Below, piece by piece: positions 8,150 through 9,927 of a DNA stretch of 9,927 nucleotides (the first letter of the stretch is position 1; each line of letters opens with the position of its first letter). The position numbers and the translations under genes were made by a program. This stretch comes from an uncultured Clostridia bacterium (GTDB taxonomy: Bacteria > Bacillota > Clostridia > Oscillospirales > Acutalibacteraceae). The notes under the pieces were generated by a model, which ran no database searches, was not told the origin of the DNA, and saw nothing but the letters and a program-made list of their open reading frames with translations. The stretch lies in NCBI GenBank assembly GCA_947302895.1, contig CAMYWU010000037.1:1-9927 (forward strand), read 5' to 3'.

Positions 8150-8188
8150 AAAACAAAAAAAGCGGAGTGTTCTTGCGAACACTCCGCT
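8150..8188 (-). terminator. Strong intrinsic terminator after the micro-ORF
   Basis: A perfect 12-bp stem, AGCGGAGTGTTC (8188-8177) with GAACACTCCGCT (8172-8161), is capped by a GCAA (GNRA) tetraloop. A U-rich tail follows on the minus strand (8160-8150). It ends the unit formed by the partial surface-protein gene and the micro-ORF, and separates it from the promoter of the next gene. The plus-strand side also has a T-rich tail, so it may be bidirectional. Confidence 0.95.
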
Positions 8189-8196
8189 CTTTTGTT

Positions 8197-8310
8197 TTAG
8201 AATTCCCAATCGTATTCATCACCGTTACCGAGGTCATCGCTTGTGGTAATCTGAGAGGTTATAGTATATTTTGTGATTTCAATTTCTGCTTCATTAAAAT
8301 TTTTTTTCAT
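8197..8310 (-). CDS. 37-residue acidic micro-protein of unknown function
   Basis: A 37-codon ORF that starts MKKNFNEAEIEITKY, continues TITSQITTSDD and ends with an acidic tail DEYDWEF. It is supported by AAAGGAGG 7 nt before the ATG, by its place 17 nt after the stop of the upstream surface-protein gene, and by the terminator starting about 8 nt after its stop, so it is very likely the last gene of that transcript. It has no hydrophobic segment, no signal peptide and no cysteine. From memory, short Clostridia proteins with a similar plan (basic start, a KPEIEI-like stretch, an ITTS-like motif and an acidic end) are common and unnamed. That resemblance was not tested. A precursor peptide, a small regulator and a chaperone-like partner of the large secreted protein all remain possible. 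Confidence 0.75.
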   Translation of the reverse strand: MKKNFNEAEIEITKYTITSQITTSDDLGNGDEYDWEF

Positions 8311-8317
8311 TCTATAA

Positions 8318-8325
8318 CCTCCTTT
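8318..8325 (-). promoter_or_regulatory. Strong ribosome binding site of the micro-ORF
   Basis: AAAGGAGG sits 7 nt before the ATG (8310-8308) and only a few bases past the upstream stop codon (8330-8328). Ribosomes finishing the large gene could re-initiate here. This site is the main argument that the short ORF is translated. Confidence 0.85.
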
Positions 8326-8327
8326 AG

Positions 8328-9927
8328 TTAGATTGTGTCGTCAATAATGTCTGTGTAAACAGTCTTAATCTGGTTGCTATCATTCTTATCAACGTACATA
8401 ACATAGCCTCTGTACTTGTATGCTCCAGACATAGAAGTTGTTACACCTATTGAGAACTGATTTGCGCCAACGGTCTTGGTTGCTTTTGCACGAAGGATTG
8501 AATAGTCTTCGCTTACGTTAGAACCTGCATTTTCAACAATAACATCAGCGTTGGTTATTGCTCCGCCGGCTTTTGCTTTGCCAAGAAGAATACCGTATTC
8601 TACAACCTCAAAACCGTCTGTTACATACATTCCGTTGAATGAAATCTTCGTCTTTCCGCTGCCGTCGGTGAGAGCTGTCTTAACAGCTCCGCCATCTCTG
8701 AGGTAAACAGTCGGAACGCCGGTATATCCGGTTGGCTTGTTTGCAACAGCCTTAAGTTCAATTGAATCAGTAACAAAGTATGTTAAATCGGAACCAACAT
8801 AGAACATTGTTTCCTTTCCGCCTTCAACCTTAACCCATCCGTATGCACCAGGTGCAGATTTCTCAATCTTTGTGTTAAACGCTGCAGACTGGTTATAAAG
8901 GTCGCCGTTTCCGGTTGTAGATGAAATCTTAACAGTATAAGCTTTTACAGTAGTAGGTGCGTAATTTGCATTGATCAAAGCGTGATTACCTGTAATAGTG
9001 ATTTCAGCGTCCGGAGCATAATGAACTCCGTTATATGTGTAATCTACGAAGCTGTAGTATGCAATTGCAGGAGCTGCAGGAAGAGTATATGTTGAACCAA
9101 CATATGTTCTGAGGATAATGCCGTGGGTTGAAGTATTATCAGTATAGTTCCTGTTGATTGTAAGCATATTCGGAGTACTGTCAGTCTTATTAACAGCACG
9201 AACATTAAGGTTACCAAGAACGCTTGTGCTTACTCTTGAACCATATCCAAGATACTGCTCCGCTCTTGATGTTGAACCTGAATTATAGCTCATAAACCAA
9301 GCTGTATCAGCATTCTTTGAGTCAAAAGTCATCTTTGTTCCATATGAAGCCTTGCCGTCTTCATATGTTCCGTTATTTGAGCTGATTTCAACATCTGCTG
9401 TTGCAGTTATATTATACTTCTTAACGCTGTTTGATAAAGCTGTAAGCATTGTTGATACAGCAGCATCTACATCAGCCTGTTCAACACCATTATCAATAAC
9501 GTTAATCGTTGCACCGTCATAACCTACAGCAGTTGTATAAGTTACAGCTGATTCAGCGCCTGATATAGCAGTTGAAATTGATTTAGATTCTTCATCGTAT
9601 GCATCAGTGTCAAGCTTTGTAATCTTGTTATATGCAGGATTAAATGCTGAAACGTCAATATAATTTTCATTTGTAGAGGTTGAAAGTGCCGCAACTGCGT
9701 TATTTATAGATGTTGCATATCCGTTTGCAGTTGTCTGAACAGCCTGACCGTAATCAAGTCTTGCTTCGGCATCAGAATTAGCATATTCAACGGTTGAGCC
9801 TGTTGTTAATGCAGTCTTAATATTATTAATTGCCGCAGCCTTATAGATAGCTTCCTTACCGTCAAGTGAAAGAAGAGTATTTCTTCCTAATGCGTATGCA
9901 GTATCAAATGTTGACATATTAGCAATT
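8328..9927 (-). CDS. C-terminal part of a large surface/secreted protein, paralog of the GH43-like protein's tail (5' end off window)
   Basis: The frame is open through the right edge. The first ATG (9917-9915) has no ribosome binding site and codons I-A-N precede it in frame, so this is an internal segment and not a gene start. The 532 visible residues align colinearly with residues 1869-2403 of the neighbouring protein. Matching segments are FIVAR-like helices (STFDTAYALGRNTLLSLDGK versus YTALDSAYAEGDTLLKSLNG), the pair TYEDGKASYGTKMTF/TYENNKATYGSQITF, an InlB-repeat-like stretch (YYSFVDYTYNGVHYAPDAE), and a terminal module with YVGSDLTYFVTDSIELKA and RAKATKTVGANQFSIGV. It ends VYTDIIDDTI with no LPXTG, SLH or dockerin. 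Its catalytic or binding part, if any, lies outside the window. It is co-transcribed with the micro-ORF downstream. Confidence 0.9.
   Translation of the reverse strand, partial: IANMSTFDTAYALGRNTLLSLDGKEAIYKAAAINNIKTALTTGSTVEYANSDAEARLDYGQAVQTTANGYATSINNAVAALSTSTNENYIDVSAFNPAYNKITKLDTDAYDEESKSISTAISGAESAVTYTTAVGYDGATINVIDNGVEQADVDAAVSTMLTALSNSVKKYNITATADVEISSNNGTYEDGKASYGTKMTFDSKNADTAWFMSYNSGSTSRAEQYLGYGSRVSTSVLGNLNVRAVNKTDSTPNMLTINRNYTDNTSTHGIILRTYVGSTYTLPAAPAIAYYSFVDYTYNGVHYAPDAEITITGNHALINANYAPTTVKAYTVKISSTTGNGDLYNQSAAFNTKIEKSAPGAYGWVKVEGGKETMFYVGSDLTYFVTDSIELKAVANKPTGYTGVPTVYLRDGGAVKTALTDGSGKTKISFNGMYVTDGFEVVEYGILLGKAKAGGAITNADVIVENAGSNVSEDYSILRAKATKTVGANQFSIGVTTSMSGAYKYRGYVMYVDKNDSNQIKTVYTDIIDDTI

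Noticed and set aside
9915..9917. ATG as the true start of the right-hand gene
   Set aside because: No ribosome binding site or signal peptide follows, the frame is open upstream, and the paralog shows this point to be internal to a helical spacer.

Overview
The window looks like a piece of an AT-rich Gram-positive genome, most likely a gut-type Clostridia/Oscillospiraceae (Ruminococcus-like) bacterium. The reasons are the strong GGAGG ribosome binding sites, sigma-A-like promoters, a Gram-positive signal peptide, and a very large multi-domain secreted glycan-active protein. This lineage call is inference from style, not from a marker gene. All genes seen read leftward (minus strand).

Right to left. 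(1) 9927-8328 is the C-terminal 532 residues of a large surface/secreted protein whose start lies beyond the window. (2) Only 17 nt after its stop is a 37-codon micro-ORF (8310-8197) with a near-perfect Shine-Dalgarno. It is followed within about 8 nt by a strong intrinsic terminator (8188-8150). (3) After a separate promoter (8099-8071) and RBS comes a 2403-residue secreted protein (7994-783). It has a signal peptide, an N-terminal LamG-like region, helical spacers, Ig-like beta domains, a LamG domain and a GH43 arabinanase-like five-bladed propeller. Its last ~535 residues are colinear with the partial protein upstream. Its stop is followed at once by an intrinsic terminator (773-742). (4) 245-729 is a tandem array (unit 206-208 bp, about 2.3 copies) of small palindromes that each begin with GTAG, in alternating orientation. 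They resemble the REP/BIME elements known mainly from Gammaproteobacteria. (5) 1-240 is AT-rich, with a promoter (161-134) pointing out of the left edge.

Taken together this is a locus of paralogous secreted polysaccharide-binding/degrading proteins, probably aimed at arabinan or arabinose-containing plant glycan. Each has its own transcription unit, and the two share a C-terminal module of unknown role. The points most worth a second look are the GTAG palindrome array with covarying stems, the linked micro-ORF, and the shared C-terminal module, which lacks any recognisable LPXTG, SLH or dockerin anchor.
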